A stretch of DNA of 64,000 bases from Streptomyces barringtoniae (GTDB lineage: Bacteria; Actinomycetota; Actinomycetes; Streptomycetales; Streptomycetaceae): the NCBI RefSeq assembly GCF_020819595.1, contig NZ_JAJHNP010000022.1, positions 62,001 to 126,000 of the forward strand, written 5' to 3'. Numbering within the stretch: the first letter of the stretch is position 1; each line of letters opens with the position of its first letter. The position numbers were made by a program, and so were the translations under genes. The notes below the pieces were generated by a model. That model made no database searches and was not told the origin of the DNA. It saw only the letters and a list, made by a program, of their open reading frames with translations. Positions 30,493 through 37,498 of this stretch are shown here, piece by piece.

Positions 30493-32634
30493 GTGACCAC
30501 CGAGACCTACCGCGACGCCTGGGGCATCCCCCATCTACGGGCCTCCGGCACCCTCGAACTGGCCCGTGCCCAGGGCCGGGTCACCGCACTGGACCGCGCC
30601 TGGCAGCTGGAGGTCGAACGCCACCGCTCCCAGGGCACCTCGGCCGCCTTCCTCGGCGCCGGCGCCCTCTCCTGGGACGTCCTGGCCCGCCGGGCCCGCC
30701 TCGACGACACCGCCCGCCGCTGCTTCGCCGCGCTGGAACGCCGGGACCCGGAAACGGCCGACTGGGTACGGGCGTACGCCGACGGCGTCAACGAGGGCCT
30801 GCCGGCCGGCGCCCGCCGGGCACCCGAATTCGCCCGCGCCGGTCTCACCCCCGCCCCCTGGCAGCCCTGGACCCCGCTCGGCGTCTGGCTCGCCGCGCAC
30901 CTCCTCTTCGCGGGCTTTCCCGCCAAGCTCTGGCGCGAACAGGCGAAACGGCACCTCGGTCCCGACGCCGCCGGCCTGTTCGCGACGGACGGCCCCGGCA
31001 CCGCCGGCAGCAACGGCTGGCTGCTCTCCGGCGCCCGCACCGCCACCGGGCACGCCCTGATCGCCGGCGACCCGCACCGCTTCATCGAGGACCCCGGCGT
31101 CTACCAGCAGATCCACCTCGCCTGCCCCGAGTTCGACGTCGTCGGCCTGGCCGTGCCCGGCGTCCCCGGCATCGCCCACTTCGGCCACACCGGCACGGTC
31201 GCCTGGGCCATCACCAACGCCATGGCCGACTACCAGGACCTGTACCGCGAACGCCTGCGCCGCACCGGCGCGGGCGTCCAGGCCCTGGGACCGGACGGCC
31301 ACTGGCACCGGGCCGCCCGGCACACGGAGACGGTGGAGATCGCGGGGGAACCACCGCTGGAGATCGAGGTGATCGAGACGGAGAGGGGGCCGGTGATCGC
31401 CGGGGGCCCGGAGGGCCTGGAGGCGCGGCTCACCCCGGAACCGCCCTGCGACCCGCGGACCGCCGACGCCGAGGACACCGGCACCGCCTTGACCCTGCGC
31501 TACCCGCCCCGCGTCACGGCAGACCTCGGATTCAGCGCGCTCCTCCCCCTCCTGAGGGCCCGCACGGTGCAGGACGTCGACCGTGCCCTGGACGCCTGGG
31601 CCGAGCCGGTCAACGTCGTACAGGCCGCCGACACCCACGGCGGCACCCTCCACCGAGTCGCCGGCCGCGTACCGGTCCGCGCGGAATCCAACCGCCTGCA
31701 CCCGGTCCCCGCCTGGCAGCCGGGTCACGACTGGCACGGCTGGCACGAGATGCCGTACGCCGCCGTCGAGGACGGCATCGCGGTGATGGCCAACCAGCGC
31801 GGCCCCGCCACCCCCCTCGGCGTCGAGTTCGCCCCGCCGCACCGCGCCGACCGCATCCGCGCCCTCCTCGACGCGCGCCGCACCTGGACCGCCGACGGTA
31901 TGCCGGCGATCCACACCGACACCCACCTCGCCTCCGCCGCCCCTCTCCTCGACCACCTCGCCGCGCTCGACGGCCTCACCCCCGCCGCGGCCCGACTGCG
32001 CGAGCGGCTGCTCGCCTGGAACCGCCGGATGGACGCCGACAGCACCGACGCGGCCGCCTACGCGGCGGTGCGCGGCGCGGTCGTACGCCGGCTCGCCGCC
32101 CACCCGGTGTTCGCCCCGCTCACCGAGCCCCCGGCCTACCCGGAGGTGCTGCTCCCCTGGCTGGCCCTGCTCCCGCGCATCGGCCACGCCCTCGAACACC
32201 TGCTGCGCGCCGAGGAGTTGTACGGCATCGACCGCCCGGCCGCGGTCCGCGCGGCCCTGGAGGAGGTGGCCGCCGAACCCCCCGCCGGCACCTGGTCCGC
32301 GACCCACCGCCTGGCTCCCTGGCGCGCACTGCCGTACCCGGGAACACAGGGGGACCTGGAGCCCGGACTCGCGGGTGACCACGACTGCGTGCTGTGCACC
32401 TCCGCCGTCCCCGGTCTCACCGACCGCGCGGCCCGCGGCCCGGCCGCCCGTTACGTCTGGGACCTGGCCGACCGCGCGGCCAGCCGCTGGGTGGTCCCCT
32501 TCGGCGCCGACGGCGTCCCCGGCACCCCCCACCACCACGACCAACTCCCCTTGTGGCTCAAGGGGGAACTGGTCCCGGTCGTCACCGACTGGACCCTGCT
32601 GACCCCGCCGGACCCCACCGAGGAAACCCGATGA
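30493..32634 (+). CDS. Penicillin-acylase-family Ntn hydrolase without signal peptide
   Basis: 713 residues. The alpha-chain part opens 'YRDAWGIPHLRASGTLELARAQGRVTALDRAWQLEVERHRSQGTSAAFLG', standard for the family. The predicted self-cleavage and nucleophile is Ser173 in T-A-G-S-N-G-W, followed by 'SGARTATGHALIAGDPH' and 'PGVPGIAHFGHTGTVAWAITNAMADYQDLY'. Unlike most members it lacks a signal peptide and starts directly with the mature fold, so it should act in the cytosol. Members cleave amide-linked acyl groups (penicillins, homoserine lactones; PvdQ deacylates pyoverdine precursors). An iron box upstream and a siderophore-type GNAT overlapping downstream suggest an acyl-siderophore substrate; that is inference. 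Confidence 0.87.
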   Translation: MTTETYRDAWGIPHLRASGTLELARAQGRVTALDRAWQLEVERHRSQGTSAAFLGAGALSWDVLARRARLDDTARRCFAALERRDPETADWVRAYADGVNEGLPAGARRAPEFARAGLTPAPWQPWTPLGVWLAAHLLFAGFPAKLWREQAKRHLGPDAAGLFATDGPGTAGSNGWLLSGARTATGHALIAGDPHRFIEDPGVYQQIHLACPEFDVVGLAVPGVPGIAHFGHTGTVAWAITNAMADYQDLYRERLRRTGAGVQALGPDGHWHRAARHTETVEIAGEPPLEIEVIETERGPVIAGGPEGLEARLTPEPPCDPRTADAEDTGTALTLRYPPRVTADLGFSALLPLLRARTVQDVDRALDAWAEPVNVVQAADTHGGTLHRVAGRVPVRAESNRLHPVPAWQPGHDWHGWHEMPYAAVEDGIAVMANQRGPATPLGVEFAPPHRADRIRALLDARRTWTADGMPAIHTDTHLASAAPLLDHLAALDGLTPAAARLRERLLAWNRRMDADSTDAAAYAAVRGAVVRRLAAHPVFAPLTEPPAYPEVLLPWLALLPRIGHALEHLLRAEELYGIDRPAAVRAALEEVAAEPPAGTWSATHRLAPWRALPYPGTQGDLEPGLAGDHDCVLCTSAVPGLTDRAARGPAARYVWDLADRAASRWVVPFGADGVPGTPHHHDQLPLWLKGELVPVVTDWTLLTPPDPTEETR

Positions 32635-33227
32635 CCGACCACACCGCCCCGTACGAACAGCACGTCGACGGCTTCGGCACCGTCCGCGTGCGCCCCCTCG
32701 ACCCGGCGTCCGACGCGGATGTCGTCCACGGCTGGGCGAGCGAGGAACGCGCCGTCTTCTGGGGCATGAACGGCCTCACCCGCGCCCAGGTCGCCGAGAT
32801 CTACGCCCATATGGCCGGCCTCGACACCCACCACGCCCACCTCGTCACCAAGGACGGCGTACCGGCGGCCCTGCTCCAGACGTACGAGCCGGCCGCCGAC
32901 CGGGTCGGCGAGTGCTACGCCGTCCGCCCCGGCGACCTGGGCGTCCACGTCCTCCTCGGCCCGGCAGGCCCCGACGGCCCGCGCCCCGGCTGGACCTCGG
33001 CGCTGCTGACCGTGATGACGACGTACGCGCTGCGCGCCCTGGACCGGCACCGGCTCGTGGTCGACCCGGACGTGCGCAACACCAGGGCGATCGCCCGCTT
33101 CGAACGGCAGGGCTTCGTGCGCGGCCCGGCGGTCGTCCTGCCCGAGGTGGACCTCCCCGACGTGTACCTGCCGCAGAAGCACGCCCAACTCGCCTTCCTG
33201 GAGCGCCGAGTAGCCTTCCCCGGGTGA
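32631..33227 (+). CDS. GNAT acyltransferase of the siderophore-biosynthesis type (IucB/RhbD/DesC-like)
   Basis: 198 residues. The C-terminal half 'HRLVVDPDVRNTRAIARFERQGFVRGPAVVLPEVDLPDVYLPQKHAQLAFLERR' carries the (V)xPDVRNxxAIxxxExxGF and LPxKxAxL signatures, and the centre 'ECYAVRPGDLGVHVLLGP' the Y-x-V-x-P-G-D-x-G-x-H block of acyl-CoA:hydroxylamine/amine acyltransferases used for siderophores. It would acylate (acetyl or other) an N-hydroxy-diamine or amine. Its ATG overlaps the acylase stop (ATGA), so a deacylase and an acyltransferase are made together. No NRPS-independent synthetase gene is in the window. Confidence 0.85.
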   Translation: MTDHTAPYEQHVDGFGTVRVRPLDPASDADVVHGWASEERAVFWGMNGLTRAQVAEIYAHMAGLDTHHAHLVTKDGVPAALLQTYEPAADRVGECYAVRPGDLGVHVLLGPAGPDGPRPGWTSALLTVMTTYALRALDRHRLVVDPDVRNTRAIARFERQGFVRGPAVVLPEVDLPDVYLPQKHAQLAFLERRVAFPG

Positions 33228-33229
33228 CG

Positions 33230-33703
33230 ATGACGCCGGACGATCTGATCGCCCACTACGGCCTCGAACCCATCCCCCGCGAGGGCGGACTGTTCCGGCG
33301 TACCTGGGCGGGGCCCGTGCGTCCGGACGGCCGGCCCGAGGGCTCCGCCATCGTCGCCCTGCTCACCGCCGACGACTTCTGCGCCCTGCACCGCCTGCCC
33401 ACCGACGAGATCTGGCACTTCTACCTCGGCGACCCGCTCGGCCTTCTCCTGCTCGCGCCCGACGGCAGCGCCCGCACCGCCGTCCTCGGCCCCGCCCCGC
33501 TGACCGGCCAGCACCTCCAGCTGACCGTGCCGGCCGGTACCTGGATGGGCGCGCGGGTGGCACCGGGCGGCGCGTGGACGTTCTTCGGCTGCACGATGGC
33601 GCCCGGATTCACCTACGCGGACTACGAACACGGCAGCGCCGCCGACCTGACGGCGCGTTATCCGACCGAGGCCGCCCGCATCGCGGAACTGTGCCGCCCA
33701 TGA
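33230..33703 (+). CDS. Cupin_5 (DUF985) family protein
   Basis: 157 residues. A single cupin barrel: 'SAIVALLTADDFCALHRLPTDEIWHFYLGDPLGLLLLAPDG', then 'LQLTVPAGTWMGARVAPGGAWTFFGCTMAPGFTYADYEHG'. The H-x-L-x-x-D-E-x-W-H-F pattern gives potential metal ligands. Some DUF985 relatives are sugar- or ligand-binding; no reaction is assigned. GTG 33224 overlaps the GNAT stop (GTGA) and is an alternative start two codons upstream of ATG 33230. Its own stop overlaps the SDR start, so it belongs to the iron-box operon. Confidence 0.8.
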   Translation: MTPDDLIAHYGLEPIPREGGLFRRTWAGPVRPDGRPEGSAIVALLTADDFCALHRLPTDEIWHFYLGDPLGLLLLAPDGSARTAVLGPAPLTGQHLQLTVPAGTWMGARVAPGGAWTFFGCTMAPGFTYADYEHGSAADLTARYPTEAARIAELCRP

Positions 33704-34470
33704 CCCCGCTGAACCTGCTCGACGGACAGACCGCCCTGGTGACCGGCGCGGGCGGCGGCATCGGCCGCGCCATCGCGCTGCGCTTCGCCGAGGAGGGCGC
33801 GGCGGTGGCCGTCCACTGCCGTACGGCGGTGGACGCGGCCGGGGAAGTGGCGGCCAGGATCCGGGAGTCGGGCGGCGAGGCGGTCGTACTCCGGGCGGAC
33901 CTGACGGACGAGGACGCCTGCCACCGCCTGGTCCGGGAGGTCACGGACTGGTCCGGCGGCCGGCTCACCGCCCTCGTCAACAACGCGGCCGTCCAGCCCG
34001 TCCGGCCCCTGCCCGGCATGACGGCGGCCGAGTGGCGCGCGGTCGTCGACACCGACCTCACCAGCGTCTTCGCCTGCACCCAGGCCGCCGCCGCCCATAT
34101 GCGCGCGCACGGCGGCGGCAACATCACCCACATCGCCTCCATCGAGGCCGCCCGTCCCGCTCCCGGCCACGCCCACTACAGCGCGGCCAAGGCGGCGGTG
34201 GTCATGCACGCCCGCGCGGCAGCCCTGGAGTACGGGCCCGACGGCATCCGCGTCAACGCCGTCTCGCCCGGCCTGATCGACCGGGAGGGCCTGGCGGAGG
34301 CCTGGCCGGACGGCGTACACCGCTGGCTGGCCGCCGTCCCCACCGGCCGGCTGGGCCGCCCCGAGGACGTGGCCGACGCCTGCGTGTTCCTGGCCTCACC
34401 CCTCGCGAGCTGGATCACCGGCCACGACCTGACCGTGGACGGCGGTATCTCGGCCCGGCCGGCCTGGTGA
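33700..34470 (+). CDS. Short-chain dehydrogenase/reductase (SDR)
   Basis: 256 residues. Rossmann fold with cofactor motif TGAGGGIG (about 15-22), NNAA, the catalytic Ser (HIASIEAA), Tyr and Lys (H-Y-S-A-A-K), and the C-terminal 'VNAVSPGLIDREGL', 'LGRPEDVADACVFLASPLASWITGHDLTVDGG'. Classical family with NAD(P); the CRT at the end of strand 2 (VHCRT) suggests NADPH. Substrate unknown; closest in pattern to 3-oxoacyl-ACP/sugar-type reductases. Translationally coupled to the cupin gene (ATGA) and last of the four-gene operon. Confidence 0.9.
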   Translation: MTPLNLLDGQTALVTGAGGGIGRAIALRFAEEGAAVAVHCRTAVDAAGEVAARIRESGGEAVVLRADLTDEDACHRLVREVTDWSGGRLTALVNNAAVQPVRPLPGMTAAEWRAVVDTDLTSVFACTQAAAAHMRAHGGGNITHIASIEAARPAPGHAHYSAAKAAVVMHARAAALEYGPDGIRVNAVSPGLIDREGLAEAWPDGVHRWLAAVPTGRLGRPEDVADACVFLASPLASWITGHDLTVDGGISARPAW

Positions 34471-34528
34471 GCGCTCCGGTCGGTCCGTGCGTACACATAC
34501 GGAGGACAGGTGGCGAGGGAGGGGACGA

Positions 34529-36289
34529 GTGCTGTTGCGCGACCGGCGTCGATGGTCACGACGGCTGGGGCTGCTCTGCGCGGGCCTCCTCGCGCTGCTG
34601 CTGGGCACGGCGGCCCCGGCGTCCGCCCACGCGTCCCTACGCACGACCGACCCCGCCGACGGCGGCCTCCTGCGCGCGGCCCCCAGCCGCGTCACCCTGA
34701 CCTTCACCGAATCGGTCGGCCTGCTCACCGACTCCTTCCGCGTCTACGACCCCGCCAACCACCGGCTGCGCACGGGCCCCGCGGAGCACGCCCCCGGCCG
34801 CCCGGACACGGCCCGCGTCTCCCTCCCCGCCAGGCTCGCCACCGGCACCTACACGGTCGCCTGGCGGGTGGTGTCCGCGGACAGTCACCCGGTCTCCGGC
34901 GCGCTCACCTTCTCGGTCGGCACCCGCACGGCGACGGCCGCGAGCCCGGCCCCCGACGACACCGAGAACCCCGCCACGGCGGCCCTGTACAACATCGCCC
35001 GCTACCTCGCCTACCTCTCCCTGGCCGTCCTCCTCGGCACGGCGGCGTTCGTGGCGTACTGCCGCCCGCCGACGGCCGCCCCACTGCGCACCCCGGTACT
35101 GGCCGCCGCCTGGACCCTCATCGCCACGACGGCCGCCCTGTACCTCCTGCGCACCCCCTACGAGGAGGGCACCCCGCCCACGCTCTCCGTGAGCTCCCTC
35201 ACCCACCCGGCCGCGACCCGCCCCGGCGCCCTCCTGCTCACCCGCCTGACGCTCCTGCTCCTGGCCGGCGCCGGCATGGCACTCCTGCGGGCCCGCCGCA
35301 GAAGGCTCCCGCGCCGTACGACGCTCGCCGTGGCCGGGGCCCTCTCCCTCCCCCTGGCCCTGACCTGGACGGCGGCCGAACACGCCTCGGCGGGCATCCA
35401 GGTCCCGCCGGCGATCACCGCCGCCACGCTCCACCTGCTGGCCATGGGGACCTGGCTGGGCGGCCTGGCGGCCCTTCTGCGCACGCTGCCCCGCACCTCC
35501 CTCACCACCCTGGCCCGCTTCTCCCGCCTGGCCTTCGCCTCGGTGACGGTCCTGGTCCTGACCGGCGTCTACCAGTCCTGGCGGGGCCTCGGCTCCTGGC
35601 AGGCCCTCACGGACACGACGTACGGCCGCACCCTGCTGGCCAAACTGGCGGCGGTCACCGCGCTCCTGCTCGCGGCGGCCTGCTCCCGCGCGTGGACGAC
35701 CCGTGTGACCCGAGAACCCCGGCTCGCCGTCGCCCGCGTCCCCGAACCGGCCGCGGGCCCCCCGCTGCCCCCGGAACCCCCGACGCCGCCCCCGCCCCCG
35801 CCGTTCCACATCCTGCGCCGCTCGGTGCTGGTGGAGGCGGCCGTCGGCGCGGTGGTCCTGGCCCTGACGACTCTGCTGACGAGCACGGTGCCCGGCCGCG
35901 CGGCCGAGGAGGCGGCGGCGACCGCAACCCCGGCGAGCGGCATCCCGACGGCCTCCGTCACCACGATCCCCTTCGACGTCGGCACCCCCGGCGGTCGCGG
36001 CAAGGTCCAGATCACCCTGGACCCGGGCCGCGTCGGCCGCAGCTCCGTCCAGGCGGTGGTCTACGGCCCCGACGGCGGCCTGTCCACGGTCCCCGAACTC
36101 CGCGTCACCCTCACCCTCCCCGCCCAGCACCTGGGCCCCCTGGACACCCGCATCACCGACCGCGGCGGCTACTGGTCCACCGGCTCCTTCGACCTCCCCC
36201 TCCCCGGCACCTGGACGCTGAAGGCGACGATCCGGATCTCGGAACTGGACCAGGTGACGGTGTCGGCACCGGTGCGGGTGACGCGGTAG
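34529..36289 (+). CDS. CopC-CopD fusion copper-handling membrane protein
   Basis: 586 residues. Signal peptide (basic, then LGLLCAGLLALLLGTAAPASA) leaves mature N-terminal His ('HASLRTTDPADG'), the copper-binding His of CopC; 'TVAWRVVSADSHPVSGALTFSVG' adds the second CopC motif. Residues about 145-450 contain eight or so membrane helices of the CopD type ('IARYLAYLSLAVLLGTAAF', 'LHLLAMGTWLGGLAALLRTLP'), then a Pro-rich linker, one more helix and a YtkA-like C-terminal domain ('GKVQITLDPGRVGRSSVQAVVYGPDGG'). GTG 34529 has GGAGG six bases upstream; GTG 34487 does not. It follows the SDR gene by 58 bases. Confidence 0.88.
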   Translation: MLLRDRRRWSRRLGLLCAGLLALLLGTAAPASAHASLRTTDPADGGLLRAAPSRVTLTFTESVGLLTDSFRVYDPANHRLRTGPAEHAPGRPDTARVSLPARLATGTYTVAWRVVSADSHPVSGALTFSVGTRTATAASPAPDDTENPATAALYNIARYLAYLSLAVLLGTAAFVAYCRPPTAAPLRTPVLAAAWTLIATTAALYLLRTPYEEGTPPTLSVSSLTHPAATRPGALLLTRLTLLLLAGAGMALLRARRRRLPRRTTLAVAGALSLPLALTWTAAEHASAGIQVPPAITAATLHLLAMGTWLGGLAALLRTLPRTSLTTLARFSRLAFASVTVLVLTGVYQSWRGLGSWQALTDTTYGRTLLAKLAAVTALLLAAACSRAWTTRVTREPRLAVARVPEPAAGPPLPPEPPTPPPPPPFHILRRSVLVEAAVGAVVLALTTLLTSTVPGRAAEEAAATATPASGIPTASVTTIPFDVGTPGGRGKVQITLDPGRVGRSSVQAVVYGPDGGLSTVPELRVTLTLPAQHLGPLDTRITDRGGYWSTGSFDLPLPGTWTLKATIRISELDQVTVSAPVRVTR

Positions 36290-36364
36290 GCGGTCGGGAC
36301 GCGCCGGGCCGGCCGGCTCGCCGAGGACCGAGTGCGACGACCGAGTGCGACGCCAGAGGGCAAC

Positions 36365-36437
36365 GCCAGAGGGCCGGGCCACTTTCGTGACCCGGCCCTC
36401 TGGGCGGCGGCGGATACGAGATGCGAACTCGTGAGGT
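36365..36437 (-). pseudogene. Decayed duplicate of the tRNA-Ser(GGA) 3' end with its terminator
   Basis: 36365-36403 is a hairpin (CCAGAGGGCCGGG and its near complement) and 36404-36437 reads CGGATACGAGATGCGAACTCGTGAGG-like sequence, nearly the same as the terminator and T-arm/acceptor end of the intact gene at 37107-37180. The T-loop has a mutation and the homology ends before the anticodon arm. No functional tRNA can form. Confidence 0.7.
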
Positions 36438-36487
36438 GCTGTCGTTCACCTGCGTTCATGGGTGGCCCGGCTACGGCCACGTATGCC

Positions 36488-36658
36488 CTAGGCGGGCTCT
36501 TGTGCGTCCTCGAGCGGCAAGGTCTCGTCCTCCCCGAAGTCAGGGGCCTGGAAGGGATTGTTCGCCGGAGGCGGCGATGCCGCGGCGGAGGAGCGGGGTT
36601 GCCCTTCCAGGGCGGAGAACAGCGACGTCAGATCGATGAGGGGACTCTCTTTCGGTAC
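36488..36658 (-). pseudogene. Coding-looking ORF without a start codon
   Basis: Fifty-six codons read PKESPLIDLTSLFSALEGQ, then a Ser/Ala/Pro stretch, NNPFQAPDFGEDETLPLEDAQEPA and TAG. Third positions are about 80 percent G/C and the composition is protein-like, with an acidic tail. The codon before PKES is GTA where orthologues might have GTG, and AGGGA sits at Shine-Dalgarno distance. The frame continues upstream, without a start, to the TAG of the SH3/CarD-like gene 15 codons away. It may be a gene that lost its start, a sequencing error, or a readthrough extension. Confidence 0.4.
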
Positions 36659-36703
36659 AGGTCCCTGAAGGGGCCTGGTGTGCCGTGACCGGGCACAGCG
36701 GTC

Positions 36704-36925
36704 CTACAGCTTGGTCATCTTGGAGTACGGGCTCAGGATCCGCATTTGCGTCGAGCCGAAGTCCACGAGTGCCGCGACTCCGGCCTCGATGCCGATCACG
36801 CGGCCGAGGCCGTACATGTCGTGGGTGACCTGGTCGCCCACGGCGAAGTGCTTGGGGGCCGGTGTGACCGGGGCCTTGAAGGGGCTGGTAGGCAGATGAC
36901 GCTTCGGCGCAGCAGGCTTTGTCAT
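36704..36925 (-). CDS. Small SH3/KOW-like (CarD-type) protein
   Basis: 73 residues. Basic N-terminal 25 residues are followed by 'FAVGDQVTHDMYGLGRVIGIEAGVAALVDFGSTQMRILSPYSKMTKL', a five-strand Tudor/SH3 pattern like the RNA-polymerase-interacting domain of CarD/TRCF ('GdxVxHxxyGxGxVxxIe'). No DNA-binding helical domain is present, so it is not full CarD. Lies inside the interval between the duplicated tRNA-Ser ends. ATG 36925. Its stop is in frame with the start-less ORF that follows. Confidence 0.72.
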   Translation of the reverse strand: MTKPAAPKRHLPTSPFKAPVTPAPKHFAVGDQVTHDMYGLGRVIGIEAGVAALVDFGSTQMRILSPYSKMTKL

Positions 36926-37106
36926 GACTCAGTATGAGCCTACGCGTATCCCGTTTGCTGTGGCCGTCGGCACAGATCCAGACGGGCACGACCGCTCCGT
37001 GTCGCTGACCTGGGGTTCCGAGACCTGGTGCGGCGAAAATGGACCGCAGGTCTCCTTCGCCGACCGTGCTGACCCCTGATCCCGGCCGTCACCGGAGCCT
37101 CCTACG

Positions 37107-37144
37107 CCAGAGGGCCGGACCACTTTCATGGTCCGGCCCTCTGG
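37107..37144 (-). terminator. Terminator of tRNA-Ser(GGA)
   Basis: Perfect hairpin with 16-bp arms (CCAGAGGGCCGGACCA and complement) and loop CTTTCA, directly past the tRNA on the minus strand. Confidence 0.85.
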
Positions 37145-37149
37145 GCTGG

Positions 37150-37234
37150 CGGAGGATACGAGATTCGAACTCGTGAGGGGTTGCCCCCAACACGCTTTCC
37201 AAGCGTGCGCCCTAGGCCTCTAGGCGAATCCTCC
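37150..37234 (-). tRNA. tRNA-Ser(GGA)
   Basis: Class II tRNA of 85 nt: acceptor GGAGGAT/ATCCTCC, anticodon stem CACGC/GCGTG with loop TTGGAAA giving anticodon GGA, long variable arm, T-loop GTTCGAATC. Confidence 0.94.
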
Positions 37235-37335
37235 GCCGGAAACATTACATGACCGAGGGGAGTGCTCGCGAACCCGTTCTCGCAGGCCCCCGTCGGTTGC
37301 AGCCCGCGGGCCGCGATCGGGTACTGTTGGGCGCA

Positions 37336-37423
37336 GCCCCTCACGCGGCGCTATCTGACTGAACTCCCCCAGGGCCGGAAGGCAGCAAGGGTAGGTCGGC
37401 TCTGGCGGGTGCGTGGGGGGCCC
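37336..37423 (+). ncRNA. ffs: Signal recognition particle RNA (small bacterial type)
   Basis: Contains the conserved domain IV hairpin (CCCAGGGCCGGAAGGCAGCA ... GGGTAGGTCGGCTCTGG) that binds Ffh, with the GGAAG tetraloop region and the asymmetric AGCA loop. Ends GCCCCTCACGC and GCGTGGGGGGC pair to close the stem. It lies between tRNA-Ser(GGA) and dnaX, as in other streptomycetes; the ends are approximate. Confidence 0.88.
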
Positions 37424-37498
37424 TTGCGTTCCCGGGGTCCGCGGGCCGGGGTCCGCGGCCGGGACCGGTTGTCAGTGGGCGCCTATAACCTCGTATGC

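Noticed and set aside
36704..36925. Calling the 73-residue gene full-length CarD
   Set aside because: Only the SH3/Tudor-like part is present; the helical DNA-binding domain of CarD is missing.
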